A stretch of DNA of 64,000 bases, from the NCBI GenBank assembly GCA_028455995.1, contig JABELC010000004.1, positions 1,736,001-1,800,000 of the forward strand. Reading direction: 5' to 3'. Source of the DNA: Scleromitrula shiraiana. Taxonomy: Eukaryota; Ascomycota; Leotiomycetes; Helotiales; Sclerotiniaceae. Positions 35,788 to 47,875 of the stretch are shown in pieces. How positions within the stretch are numbered: position 1 is the stretch's first letter; every line of letters begins with the position of its first letter. Below the pieces are notes generated by a model that worked only from the letters and a program-made list of their open reading frames with translations, was not told the origin of the DNA and did no database searches. The position numbers were made by a program, and so were the translations under genes.

Positions 35788-38700
35788 TCAACAGAATAAT
35801 ATTAGCACACAACAGTGAGATTTCCAAGCATTCAAAGAAAGTTAGATCTATTGATCTCTCAAGAGAGTGGGCGTTTTCGAGTGGGAATATCTGCAAAGAT
35901 CTTGGGTCTTGTACAGTAAAAAGAAAAACGATTTCGTGGCATTTTTCAGCGCTTCGGTCTTACTCGAGCGTTGGATTTATAGTTGAGATACACCTACTCA
36001 TTCATATAGCCGAATATATATTTTTGAAAAAGCCGGATAAACCTCCATGATATTATGATGTTCAGATCTTCAGTCTATACCCTTCTCACAAGTCGACATC
36101 CTCTTTCCTTTCCTTTGTAAATTCATAGATCCAATCATTAAATAAATACAACTACCTATCTCGTCATACAAACTCTCCCTCCCCACCTCACATCGTCTCA
36201 CACTCACCATAATTGGACCTCGGAGCCCGGAGTATACAAAAAACAGCGAATCTAAAGAACGAATTCCGAAACCCACTCCTCACATACATGCACTTACCCG
36301 CTCCTCGCACTCAATTCACCCTTCTGATCACGCTGGTACAGTATCCGTCCACTTTCCATGCCAATCATATAGCGTAGTTGGGGGTTTATATTAACTTTTA
36401 TCTGGAACTTCGATGTTGGTATTACGGGAGTTGCAACTTTTGTTGCATGTCTGAATTTCTCGGATTTCCGATATGGGTTTTAATACCGACCTGTGGTTTT
36501 AGAGAGTGGGCACGGGTGTTGGAGTCGTAGTTGGAGAAGGGGATTCTTTGGCTTCGTGTCTGCGTATGTATGTGTTTGGTGTTATTTTTCCCTTTTTTTT
36601 TTCTTTTTTTCCCCCTACTCTTTTTGTACATTTAGATGTCTTCATCTACTTTTATTCGAATGTCTAGTTAAAACAATACATACGATATAATGGCTAATTG
36701 TAGCCCAAGTCCAAGTCCGGGCAAGTCAAATCAAATCGTAAGTAATTGAGTATAATTCCTCGGAATTCGCGTTTACGATTGCCCCGATTGGAAGATAGAG
36801 GCCCTTGTTAGCCTCGTTTGTACAACTGATGATATGAAGTCAAGCGATTCTCATTGCTCTGTCTAATTATCTCATGAAGAAAAACATAGTCGATTTTTAC
36901 GCGCTCATTTGAGCTGTTGTTTGGGGGCTTTCTTCTTCCTTCTAGTGGAAAGAAAGAAAGGAAAACAGGCGTTTTTGAAACATGATTCCTTATTGATATC
37001 ATTAAATTTCTGAATAAGGACCGGAACTTATCGTCAATGCGTGCACATATGATCTCAGTCTGTCAGGCATACTATACAAATCAGTAAAGAATATCAAATG
37101 TGCTCTAGGCTTGAATGTGAGAGCATGTGACACAAGGTTTTGAGTGGGCTTGTGGAAGTGTGTAGACCTCTCATTATAGTACGACGAACTCCAAATTAGA
37201 CAACGGATCGTATAAGGCTTGAAGCTCGGGGAGTCAGCGTATACAGTGTATACAGTGTATAGGAAAGATGTAGTAGTCGATTGTTCTCATCAAATGTCAA
37301 ATTATGCAATTCATATTCATCTCGGGTTCTCGATTCAATATGCCCTCGTTCGATTCCCATTGTTCTGTGGATTCTGTGGAATTGGAGGTTAGTTAACCAC
37401 TTGAAAAGGTGGCATAGATAGTGAATAATCCGTTGTTCAATTTGGGGGTATTGATTAAACGATCGTTGATTTTCTGCAGATTCTGCCGGGTTGTTCATCA
37501 ATTACTTGATAGGATGAATATAGATGAAAAATCCAAAGGTAGTGAATGCGGGGGATCTGATATCTGTTTGTAGGGGTGTCAAGCTGTGCTGTGCCGCAAC
37601 CACGGACTATTCATCAGTTTGTGTGTTTGTATGTTTGTTCCAATTCACAGTATTCAAATGTAACATTTCAGGATCTACATGTTTTCCTCACAAATATTTC
37701 AATTGCTTCCATTCTCGAATTCCAATTTTGGGTCGAAATTCCAAGCTTGATATGAGACTCGAATTCGAGCCATCCCTATCATCCTCCCTCTCAAGCCCCA
37801 CCACAACCACAAGTTTCACAGCCCAAAATAAACCCACTCATACTACTATCAACCCGCCCACACCCTCAGAGTTTAGCTTTACTGGGCTCCAGACACAATG
37901 TCTTCCTATTCCAACTCTTCTCCTATAAGCACGGTACCAGTCCGGGGGCCATCTACATGGTTCGCTCCATAAACACTGGCCTAATCCTCACACACCACGA
38001 AGGTATATTGAGAGCTCTGCCTCATGCAAGTAACTATGGCGGGTGGCAGTGGGAATGTGTGATGGATAACACGTGGTATCGATTTCGGAATAAGGTGTCG
38101 AGGAGATAGTTGGGTCACGATGGAGGTGGGAAATTTGTTGCAGATGTTAAACATCATAGTTGGTGGGAGTGGATTCATTGGCTTCCGTGTGAGAATGGGC
38201 TGGGGGAAGGTGGTTACAGATTGGCGACTCAACATTGAGGGAAGTGGTTGAAGATGGAGATTGATGGTGATATCGACGTTGGTAAGCAGGAGGGTAACTC
38301 GGTGGCTAGGGAGGAGGCTCGAGGGGGGACGGTGTGGGAATTTGTTTGTATCTGTGGGGATTGAACTTGGGTGGAATTGTGATCAATGATCATACATGTT
38401 CTTGTGGAAGAAGTTGAGATGTTGAAAGCTATATGGAGATTTACCACCTCCCAACACCTGGAGATGGTTGGGGTATCAAAATGACATGCAATCACAATCC
38501 ATCAAGGTTGCTATGTAGCTTGCTCTTTCTCATTACATGGTCGTTTGAGCTATTAGACCTGATCTATTTAGAAGGAAACAACGCATCATATTTGTTGCCC
38601 ATAAAGCCTAAAAATGGAGAGCCTGGATATGGAGTTAACTAGAAATAGAACAACTTCGACCAAATCATGATTGTGCGATATAGTAAAGCAACAATTAGAT

Positions 38701-38842
38701 AACAAATCACAATCTTCAACTGCACATTCACTAGAAACAAAATTTATGATAGATAAAATAAAATCCTGTTCACGTTCGCTAACTAATTACTTCTCACTGC
38801 AAGACTACGCTATTGTACATATGTGATTGATACTGTGTTGAC
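35788..38842. other. Convergent intergenic region PPT1/DER1, no gene seen
   Basis: Three kilobases between converging stops. The reading frames are short (under 135 codons) and without domains. There is a T-rich tract at about 36585-36622. I see no RNA gene or transposon. Confidence 0.5.
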
Positions 38843-40087
38843 TCAATCTCCCCCCAACCGATGGCCTGATCCACGACTACGCCAGGACTCTGGCAGAACA
38901 CCTGAAGATGAACCTGAAGCATCTCGCTGTGCTGGTGCAACAGCAGTACCATATGATCTTGTAGTCGTAGTGGCTTGAGTTGACTGGAATGGTCTCTTGA
39001 TGAACTCTGGAGTTGGTACCAAATTCCTACCACCGCCAAACGTTGGCCAAATTCTTGTCAAGAAATCATGCAAATGCGCAGCAACGAGCCCTGTGGCTTG
39101 AACCTTAGCCGCATCAGGACCTGCCATCACAAATGTCATGAGAAGCATGGCGTATGGGATCCATTGTGCTGGAATAGTAATGACGAAAAATGTTGCCTTC
39201 ATGCCTCGATCATCTTGTGTTGATGTGTATGCGAAAGCCAACACCAATGCTGAAGTAAATATCATTCCACCTGTTACGAACAAATTCAAACCCTGCGCTT
39301 CTGTTAGATGAGACTTTACAAGGCATCTCTTGAAACAGAAACACCAAGTATCAACATCTCAAAATGGGTGATGAAATGTAGGGAGCCACAACCACCCGAG
39401 TGAAGTTGGTGAATCGACACGAGTTTTCTCATAGGAACTTCCCACCATGCCTACACCGCGACTGATCCTAATAGATTGATTGCGAATGATGGACCAGGCG
39501 AAGTGCAAGGGTAATCTTCCTCGTTTCCAGGAACCGCTATAGCTGGAAGCAAAGCACTATGCGGGCAGATAATACGAGGTGTATAAACAAGTATGAAAAT
39601 GAAAAAAAAAAACGAAAAGATATGCCTACCAGAATTGTCGCACAAACAAACAACAAGTATGTCAAGAAATCTCCTGGTTGGGAGAATCTTGGCGAAGCCG
39701 TTTCAAGCTTGCTTCCATACGTGTATACTGTTCCTAGTAAGCCAACCTATCGCGACGTTGTTTAAATCCTTCAATCCTTACGAAAGTATGTGTCGAACAG
39801 CATTCCCAGATCGGGGCCCGTTATAAGGAATGGTGTAACAAGACGCCATAATTGAGGTGGCAACTTCAAAAATGGCGATAGGTAAAATACAACATAATAC
39901 CCTGGTAAGATCTTGGTATATACCAAAATCGAGAATGTTAATGCAGCGGCAGCAAGAGTCCTAAATTCAACTACCATCAGCATCAGTATCAATTGATAGG
40001 AATTATCGATTGGTGGCGGTAGGAATGAAAGAATTGAACCTACCTAGAAATAGGAGGAGCTGCCCAAAACACATCCATTGCAGACAT
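38843..40087 (-). CDS. DER1: Derlin / DER1-family ER membrane protein
   Basis: A roughly 258-residue derlin, the rhomboid-like pseudoprotease that helps retrotranslocate misfolded proteins in ER-associated degradation. The exons are 40087-40044, 39960-39782, 39733-39630 and 39292-38843. Landmarks are MSAMDVFWAAPPISRTLAAA, YLSPFLKLPPQLWRLVTPF, LGMLFDTYF followed by RTVYTYGSKLE, then FSQPGDFLTYLLF. The last exon carries membrane helices, the conserved QATGLVAAHLHDFLTRIWP, FGGGR and a Ser/Thr/Gly-rich cytosolic tail. Several hydrophobic segments fit a multi-span membrane protein. Intron 3 (337 nt) is much longer than the others, and the join ATIL-GLNLFVTGG is less certain than the rest. Confidence 0.87.
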
Positions 40088-40462
40088 TGTCAATTAATTA
40101 TTAGTACAGGAATTGTTTGAAAATGAATGATGTCGACGACGTTCTTACGAAGCTTTTCGTAAAAGCTCTGAAGTGAAGGTGAGAAGAAAAAACAAGTTGA
40201 AGAAAAAGAGCTTTGGAGGGTTTTGAAGAAGTGTTCTTTCCAAATGACGCTAGTTAAGCTCTGTGAAGAAGCTATACTTTATTTAATACTAGTGCGGGAC
40301 CTCAACCATTTGATTCCGTAATCGGCCAAAATCATTGAACCCCACCATAGAATTTCATCCCTAGTAGAGTATGAGTTGGTTCGGTGTGAACTTTGTATAA
40401 ACATCTTGAGAATTTACTTACAATTTATTTTCTTATCAAATCAAACAATCAATCTAAACATC
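40088..40462. promoter_or_regulatory. Divergent intergenic region DER1/LYS9
   Basis: 375 bases hold the two divergent promoters. I looked for a Gcn4/CPC1-type TGASTCA site expected for lysine genes and did not find a perfect one. Confidence 0.45.
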
Positions 40463-41976
40463 ATGGCTGGACCAAAGTATGTCTTTTCATTTCATCTTTT
40501 TATACATATCTTATGGATTTTCTATCAAGATTCTAATAAATCCTTAGGAAAGTTCTTATGCTCGGTGCGGGCTTCGTAACACGACCAACCTTAGATATTC
40601 TCAGTGATGCAGGCATTGAAGTTTCCGTTGGTACAAAAAAATACTCTAAACTCACATTTAAGCTCATGCTAACTCGGTTATAGCTTGCAGAACTCTCGAA
40701 AGTGCTAAAAAACTCTCTGAAGGAGTGAAGAACGCCAACCCAATTTCCCTCGATGTCACAGATGACAAGGCTCTCGATGCTGAAGTTGCAAAGAACGATT
40801 TGGTCATTAGTTTGATCCCATATACTTTCCATGCCACCGTCATCAAGTCTGCTATTCGAAACAAGAAGAATGTTGTCACAACTAGTTATGTTTCACCGGC
40901 AATGATGGAGTTGGATGAGGAGGCTAAAAAGGCTGGAATTACAGTTATGAATGAGATCGGTGTAAGTTTAAGAATCATATACCTAAACTTTTCAAAATAC
41001 TAATTGTTAGCTCGATCCTGGAATCGATCACTTGTATGCCATCAAGACCATTGAGGAGGTACACAATGCCGGAGGAAAGATCACATCATTCTTGTCATAC
41101 TGTGGAGGTCTCCCAGCTCCAGAGGCTTCAGACAACCCTCTTGGTTATAAGTTCTCCTGGTCTTCCCGAGGTGTTCTATTGGCGTTAGGTAATGCCGGAA
41201 AATGGTACAAAGACGGCAATATTGTTGAGGTCGCCGGTAAAGATTTGATGGGCACTGCCAAGCCATACTTCATCTACCCTGGTTACGCCTTCATCGCTTA
41301 CCCAAACAGAGACTCTACTATTTACAGAGAGCGTTACAACATCCCCGAAGCACAAACCGTCATTCGAGGTACTTTGAGATACCAAGGTTTCCCCCAATTC
41401 ATCCGTGTCTTGGTTGATATGGGATTCTTGAGCGATGCAGACCAAGGATTAAACGAGCCAATCTCGTGGAAGGACGCGACCAAGAAGATTCTTGGCTCCT
41501 CATCAAATACTGAAGAGGACTTGAAGTGGGCGATCGCCTCCAAGGCACAATTCGAGTCAACTGAGGAGAAGGAGCGTATCATCAGCGGTCTCCGCTGGGT
41601 AGGAATCTTCTCTGACGAGAAGATTGTACCACGTGGCAACGCACTCGATACTCTCTGTGCCACCCTTGAGAAGAAGATGCAATTCGAGGAGGGCGAGCGT
41701 GATCTCGTTATGTTGCAACACAAATTTGAGATCGAGCACAAGGACGGTGCTAAGGAGACTCGCACATCTACTTTGGTTGAGTACGGTGATCCAAAGGGAT
41801 ACTCTGCCATGGCTAAATTGGTCGGTGTACCATGTGGTGTTGCAGTCAAGCAAGTTCTTGATGGAACTATCAGTGAGAAGGGAATTATTGCACCTATGAC
41901 CAGCAAGATCTGCACCCCATTGATGGAGGAGTTGAAGAAATATGGTATTGAGATGGTTGAGAAGACCATTTCTTAG
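40463..41976 (+). CDS. LYS9: Saccharopine dehydrogenase (NADP+, L-glutamate-forming)
   Basis: The 446-residue enzyme condenses alpha-aminoadipate semialdehyde with glutamate to saccharopine, the penultimate step of fungal lysine synthesis by the aminoadipate pathway. The exons are 40463-40476, 40548-40630, 40684-40961 and 41011-41976; the first encodes only MAGPK plus part of a codon. The N-terminal Rossmann nucleotide-binding site is KKVLMLGAGFVTRPTLD. Then come VACRTLESAKKL, the conserved NDLVISLIPYTFH, NVVTTSYVSPAM and GLDPGIDHLYAIK, and the substrate-domain block FLSYCGGLPAPEASDNP. The C-terminus KYGIEMVEKTIS is of the usual type. All four junctions keep phase and family sequence. This is the only lysine-pathway gene in the window. 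Confidence 0.96.
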
Positions 41977-43012
41977 ATTATGATATTCATGACAATTAGA
42001 TCATATTAAAAGTTAAGAAATATACCTGGTTTAACTTCGTTGTTAATACATGGCTTATTACAAGTGCTTCTCTCATATCATCTAACCTTTTCCCATAAGA
42101 TCTATTGCAAAAGATAGAGAGTAAATGAGAGCAAACAATGATGCTGAATAACATATTGATCCTCGTAACTCGGATCTAACAATCATTGGGTCACCAGATT
42201 ATAACTCCGATAGAGGATAATTATTCCATCAAATTTCAGCTTGCTAAATACAAAATCAGAATCAGATCAATCATATCCATCTAGTCGATCGCTATACCTG
42301 CCATGTGTAAACTTCCGGAGCAGTATAAGAAAACCGTCCACAAAATACCATGCTTGAATAAATCATACAATACTTGAATAGAAACCAAAGGTTCAGGACA
42401 ACCTTTTTCACAAGTTCCATCTCTTGCGCTTGCCCTTCCTTTTGCTTGTATTGATCTCACAGCCTACTTCCTTTCCCCAGTCATTTATTCATTCATCCCA
42501 CCACAAATATCTCCCTATATAAATATAGAACCGATACTACCAAATCCAATCGCATAGGACCACAAATCAACGAGAATTGGGCAATCTCTTTGTCATGTCC
42601 CATCGAACCCTCCGCTTTCTCCAAAACAATCTCCTAAACACAGTATAATGATCTTTACCAATTTTTCGATTTTCGAACCGGGGTTGGGATTCCATATTCG
42701 GATTGTTTATTCTAGTGTTGGTTTTGCTTTACTTTACTGTACCGAGAACGTAATTTCAATACTGTAAATGAGTCTACCTTGAGGGGCTTATGGTAGGCCT
42801 AAGCGAATTATACTCCTTTCGCGGGCTGCATCTTTGTAGACCCTCCTTTTGTAAACCGTCTTTCTAACAGCCAATTCGCAAATTTTCGTAAACTCTCCCT
42901 CTGCTAACTCTCTCTCTATAAACCGTCCTTTCTTACAACTTGTAAGCCCTCCTATGAACCCTTCCATACACCCTCTAGTATCGCATACCAAAACCACAGC
43001 GCCCTCTCCCCC
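41977..43012. other. Convergent intergenic region LYS9/GST
   Basis: One kilobase between converging genes, with no recognisable gene, RNA or repeat. Confidence 0.55.
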
Positions 43013-43849
43013 CTACTTGCACTCAAAATACTTCTCTTGCAGCGCATCATGCAGCCTCGCAAAAACACCCCCATGCCACGTCCTAAAATCCTCCCACTCC
43101 TCCCCGGGCATAGTAACCGAAAACATATTCAGCCACCCACCCACAATCAAGTCCGCATAATTCGCCCGTTCCCCCTCAAGATACGGCCCACTTTCATGCA
43201 CCATAAACAGCTGCGCCAACGACGTCAAGGCCGTCTTAAACGCCGCCTTTACCTGCTCTCTCGCCTCGCCTTGAACGGAGAAATCGTCCCAGGACTTTGC
43301 ATGTGCGCGCTTGACGAAAAGCGCCTTGGTGGCGTCCGCTGTGTCCGGGTTAAAGGGGAGATAGTGGGCGACGAGAACCACGTGAGCGGAGAAGGTGGCA
43401 TCGACGTGGACGTTGAATTTCGCGTACGCCTCATTTTTGGATCCCTGGTTAGTCGTCAGGGGCGCATAGAACGCCGTGTCCTTATTCGGGCTCTCGTAAT
43501 CGAGTCCGGTTTGGGTAGAATCGGGAGGGAAAAGACAGCCGCCTGAGTCCGGGAACGTATCCTCGAGATAATTGGCGATGTCGAAGGAGTCACCGACGAC
43601 TCTATCCGATGCTGGGTCCCGCAGCATGGGCAGCGTGTAGAAGTCGGAGCCGTCGTCGAACTTACGGGTGGCTGGGCAGTTTAAGCCATTGCGAACGGAA
43701 GAAATATCGAGAATATTGACCCAGGTCGTCTTGAATGGTACGTGTTTGAAGCTGAGTGTGAGACGGGCTTTAGAAGGGTTGGGTGCGTAGGAGCGGGGTT
43801 GTATGGGTGAAGAGATGTCGTAGAGAATGAGGGGGTTGGAGTCTGTCAT
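43013..43849 (-). CDS. Glutathione S-transferase-like protein
   Basis: One exon of 278 residues from the ATG at 43849 (MTDSNPLILYDI); an in-frame ATG 18 codons upstream is less likely because the GST fold starts right after the chosen one. The N-terminal thioredoxin-like domain has a Ser/Pro-rich first loop, FKTTWVNI, the cis-Pro segment FYTLPMLRD and the gamma-glutamyl contact motif GDSFDIANYL. The C-terminal half is helical (ESGPYLEGERANYADLI, the usual GST N-capping motif region). It resembles the fungal soluble GSTs that accept electrophiles or act as etherases; the substrate cannot be told. The codons are GC-rich and C-ending compared with the flanks. Confidence 0.85.
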   Translation of the reverse strand: MTDSNPLILYDISSPIQPRSYAPNPSKARLTLSFKHVPFKTTWVNILDISSVRNGLNCPATRKFDDGSDFYTLPMLRDPASDRVVGDSFDIANYLEDTFPDSGGCLFPPDSTQTGLDYESPNKDTAFYAPLTTNQGSKNEAYAKFNVHVDATFSAHVVLVAHYLPFNPDTADATKALFVKRAHAKSWDDFSVQGEAREQVKAAFKTALTSLAQLFMVHESGPYLEGERANYADLIVGGWLNMFSVTMPGEEWEDFRTWHGGVFARLHDALQEKYFECK

Positions 43850-44323
43850 TTTGAAGGATCCTGATGGCTGACTATAATTATGAGCTCGGAAAACGGGATC
43901 CAACGGGCTATATTTCTCAAAATTGAGAAATTGAAATGCAAAAGTTACGATAAGAGAAACTGCAATTGTATTGTTGATTCGAATCTACAGTATCATATAT
44001 GTCTGAGTGTGGGGAAATGTACACTAGCTAGTAGTGCACTAATTCATTCAACACCACACCTCAATATTTTCAATAATTCATGATGGATTTATTTTTCTGA
44101 GTTCTAAGGCTATCAAGTCCAAATTCATTATCATAGATTTTTGGTACCATGTGTATTAATGGATGATATTGAAGATTGCTTTTTGTCAAGGTGTAATGAA
44201 TTTGTCATGAGCCATGAGCCAAGAAATCTTGGACGATATTCGAAACAATTACTACACCTAGTGATGTACTGCTCCTTTCTTTCTATATTATCTGATATAT
44301 TATAAAAAAGACTCAAACCTAGC
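43850..44323. other. Intergenic region between GST and 5S rRNA gene
   Basis: A/T-rich, with no gene seen. It should include the GST promoter. Confidence 0.5.
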
Positions 44324-44442
44324 ACATACGACCATAGATCAAGGAAAATTGGGCATCCCGTCCGCTCTGCCATACACAAGCCTTGAATCGGTGGATTAGT
44401 AGTTGGGTGGGTGACCACCAGCGAATCCCCACTGTTGTATGT
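44324..44442 (+). rRNA. Dispersed 5S rRNA gene
   Basis: A 119-nt sequence with the ascomycete 5S layout. It starts ACATACGACCATAG and ends GTTGTATGT, whose ends pair as helix I (one G-T). CCCGTCCGCTCTGCCAT lies in the loop A/helix III region. The internal promoter elements follow (AAGCCTTGAATC as box A, AGTAGTTGGGTGGGTGACC as box C), then CCACCAGCGAATCCC. It sits alone among protein genes, as is normal in Pezizomycotina where 5S genes are scattered. I cannot tell by eye whether its few differences from consensus leave it functional. Confidence 0.9.
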
Positions 44443-44443
44443 A

Positions 44444-44459
44444 TTTTTTTCATTTTTTT
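44444..44459 (+). terminator. Pol III oligo-T terminator of 5S rRNA
   Basis: Two runs of seven T separated by CA begin one base after the 5S end. Confidence 0.75.
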
Positions 44460-44661
44460 ATTGCTTGGATGTTTTGTTCTTGGGAAGAGGGACGACGGGG
44501 TTGGGAGGTGCGATGGAATGAAGATGGGGTGGTTGAGGTGGGAGGATGGGCGGAAGAAGGAAGAGAAGTGTGAAGCTTGTGAGGAAACACAGTGTGTGGA
44601 AGTATCCAAGCTTTTGTCAACCACCCAAAAAGGAGGAGGTGATCACGATCGCGTGCCTTCT

Positions 44662-46035
44662 TCAGATAGATCCCCTCCCTACATCTTTGTAGCTAACATC
44701 AATATCCTTCCTAATCTGGATTTGTTTAGGATGCTTGTTTATATCTCTATCCAAACTATCATTATCCAAAGCCGAACCTCCAAACACGATAGGTCTAGCT
44801 GCCGGCTTCAGCATCGATGACTCTGTCTCGGAGAGGTTGGTTTCGTCATCAAGTCTCGAGAAGTTCTCACTAAAGGGTTTCTTTACGCCTCTGCTCTGTA
44901 GCGATCCAAATGTTGCAGGTTTGATGCCGTCGCTGTTTCCCTGAGCTCCGCTATTATTAAAATTTGGTGATGGCGCGACAGAATTCATTGCACGGCGAAA
45001 TGGATATGTAAAACTTGGAACCGAACTGCTAAAGATACCAACGAATACTTCCGTGGTTGTCCAAAGATCCAATGGAAGATTGCTATCTACAAATAGAAAA
45101 TTGATAGGGGTTAGCTTGCAATTAACGAATAATACTAAGGTATATATGGAGCCTTGCGCGCTAATTACAATTCAGATCTTTGGCGAATTCGTCTTTCATT
45201 CTAACATAGATAGCAAGTCGAGCGATGGCTATCACCGGATTTCTAGTTGTATTGTGTTATGTTAGGGAGTATGCACTAAAGAATCATGGAGTACTTACAA
45301 ATAACCAAGTATAAAGACTACTAGAAATCCGAATTCTTGACGACGATCCATCTGTAGCTTCCAGAGCGGTATTACTGGAAAACAATACTACAAAGTCAAG
45401 CACGAGATCTGAAGTCACTACGCCAATGATAAATTTGAATTCTTCGATGCACGTCCCTGGGACTGTTGGATTCCAGTAGTGAGGAATAAGGTGGCATTGT
45501 ATAAGAATTACCATTGTACAAACAATAGAATAAAGAACAACCAATATACCATACCGGAGGTCCATAAAGCTAATTTGAACGTGCGAGTGATGACGTATAT
45601 GCGGTAATAGAAGCAAAGGACCGAAAGTTTCGTGAACATAATGCCGGTGATATACCAGTATTCTGCGGAATAATGGACATGCAAGAAGAAAGTGGGATCA
45701 CCACCGTGCTTTCCAAAGCCATAATAAGCAGCTATCATTGATTAGTATATGGGCAAAGAAACCTATTTCCAGTCAAACAACAGGCGAGAGTTGCACTTAC
45801 CAGCCCAGAAGGATGCGTTAAGTGCGAAACTGAATGGCTAGAAGTAGAAAGATTAATGTTAGATTCTCAATCTCTGTGGTATCATTGCAAATCATACCAG
45901 AGCTGCAAGCGCAAGCCAGTCATCGTATCATAGTTTTGCACCCGATAAGTATCTTGATATAGGACGAAGAGCAATAGTTGAAGTAGCCAAGAAAAGTGAA
46001 AATAAGTCAACAGCAACTGGTTTTGTAGCAATCAT
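44662..46035 (-). pseudogene. Broken rhodopsin-domain (Pth11-like) fungal membrane protein gene
   Basis: The exon chain 46035-45898, 45837-45801, 45731-45299, 45242-45169 and 45086-44662 has good splice signals and matching phases (369 codons). It spells a fungal rhodopsin-domain 7-TM protein: LFLATSTIALR, YDDWLALAAL, SFWAAYYGFGKHGGD, FTKLSVLCFYYRIYV, PVIPLWKLQMDRRQE, ARLAIYVRMKDEFAKDL, LWTTTEVFVGI. Three lesions are visible. A TGA at 45930-45928 sits where the family has Trp (before YDDW). A frame change is needed near 45510-45530 to read ILIQCHLIPHYWN, and a compensating one near 45378-45384 to reach PVIPLWKL. The tail is Ser/Asn-rich and cytosolic. Sequencing error could explain one lesion but hardly all three. 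Confidence 0.72.
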
Positions 46036-47875
46036 ATTGATTAGATAAATTATATCTTGTAATGGGAAATAAAATGAGTCAACTACGGAAAGTAAACAAT
46101 TGATCATAAGACAGTTTAAGTGGGTTGCTAGGCTTATACCCTCCGTGGGCTATCTATATAGATCTGGAGAAGAATATAATATAACAGTTGTCCGAGGAAA
46201 GGGGCGCAGAATGCTACACTGCGAGGAATATTATTAATATATCCAAAGACCTGTCTCCTTCACTCGAAGCATCATAACAGTATAGATACTCACGAAACAT
46301 CTCCCCTTCTACACTGCTCCTGAACATTGCTAGGATAGTCACTAAAGATAATAGAAAACAGTTGGATTTGAACCCTCATATATATCGTGCCTCTGCTACA
46401 TTGAATCTCCCACTTCAACCAATAGCACACACTGTGGCACAGTCACCTAGTACTCTTTTTGCAACTACCAATAATCGACCAATCAATCAATCAATCAATC
46501 ATGAAGAGTCGTGGATGGTGCTGTACGTGAAGACGACGAATAACGCAATCACGGCTATACTACTGCGCCGCTGGTATGATAACATTTGGAGTTATGTCCC
46601 CAACATAGTCCTAAGAGGGAAGGTGAATATAGTATTGTGGAGGGAACAAGGTGAGGAAAATAACGAAAACGAGAGGGGAGAAGAGATGATGGCGGAGAGG
46701 ATTTTTATAGGGAGGGTGATATACAGGTGTATATGTAGTTGTATATGTAGTTGGTTATGCAGTTGGTTATGTAGATTTCAGTGGTGTGGCCAGCTTGACC
46801 AACAAATTTATATATATATATATATACTCCTTACAATTGGTAGAGTACTCTGGAAGATTTCCCTGCTACCTTCCCACTTGAGAATTCTGTAACGACGGTT
46901 ATGCTACCAACCGAAATTTCAGTTACATTCATTTAATTAATCGTTTTGCTCTCAGGATACTTGAGATCGACCCTAGATGGAGGATCATCTGTTATAACTG
47001 GCGGTTGTGGGGAGAGGAGCATCATATCTCTAATTGCTTGATAAGCACTAGCAACGCTAGTATCGGAACTAACTCTACATCACATTCTACCCGCAGATAT
47101 TCCAATATATATATATAAGATTTGAAAGGCTTAATCGGACAAGTGTATTTCTTCAACCAACATGCAAGATATTGACGCACTTTACTTCCCCAGTTCCAGC
47201 TTTTCAGATTTCTAGATTGTATATAACAATCACAATGCGAACCATTCATCCATCTTAATCCACATTCAACAATCATATGCATATTATGTTCAGTGACATA
47301 ACGATATGGTCCATGGAAATAGCAGCAAGTCTTTGGCAAGACGACGCAAACTGCAGGAACTCAACTCCCATAGGATTGCTTGATTTCTATTGTACCAGCA
47401 TTTCCCAAACAATGGTTGTTGGTTAAATCCAGATATACTATCATGGTCAACAACCAACAACCAACGATCAACATCACATCACCAGATCACGCTGTCCATT
47501 TCTTCCCAAAAACTCACACATTGTACATAGTAAAAAGATAGTATCTTGTGTCAAATCACAAAAATCATGGATAATTGATCCTTTGTCTTCCCTTTCCATC
47601 AGTATATATATCACATCATTATGTCAAACAAAATATCCATCAAACAATCAATAAATCCATCAACCCCAACTTTCCATGTATCCATCCATTCATCATCTTT
47701 GCTCGTTGTCGTTATCGATAATATCTAAGCACTCGCATTTTTCAACCGCATTCGACGCTATATTCACATTTTGTCAATGTTTGAGCTCGTACGAAAATTT
47801 CCTATTCAGGTAACTTGGATACATGATGCCGAGACGACACGGATCTCTTGAGCGCTTACCTAATTACTTACTCAG
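46036..47875. other. Intergenic region, no gene seen
   Basis: ORFs of 176 and 105 codons occur here but have no domain, are compositionally odd (for example an Ile/Tyr run from a TA repeat at about 46808-46825) and lack splice partners. Short (AATC)n and TATATA tracts are present. Confidence 0.45.

Noticed and set aside
41334..41969. 211-codon frame antisense to LYS9
   Set aside because: Shadow of the LYS9 coding frame.
46362..46892. 176-codon plus-strand frame, and a tRNA-like GGATTTGAACCC at its start
   Set aside because: The ORF contains a TA-repeat Ile/Tyr run and has no domain. The tRNA-like piece lacks pairing T and acceptor stems on either strand.
47022..47339. 105-codon minus-strand frame with several Cys
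   Set aside because: No signal peptide, no spacing of Cys pairs typical of secreted effectors and no recognisable homologue.
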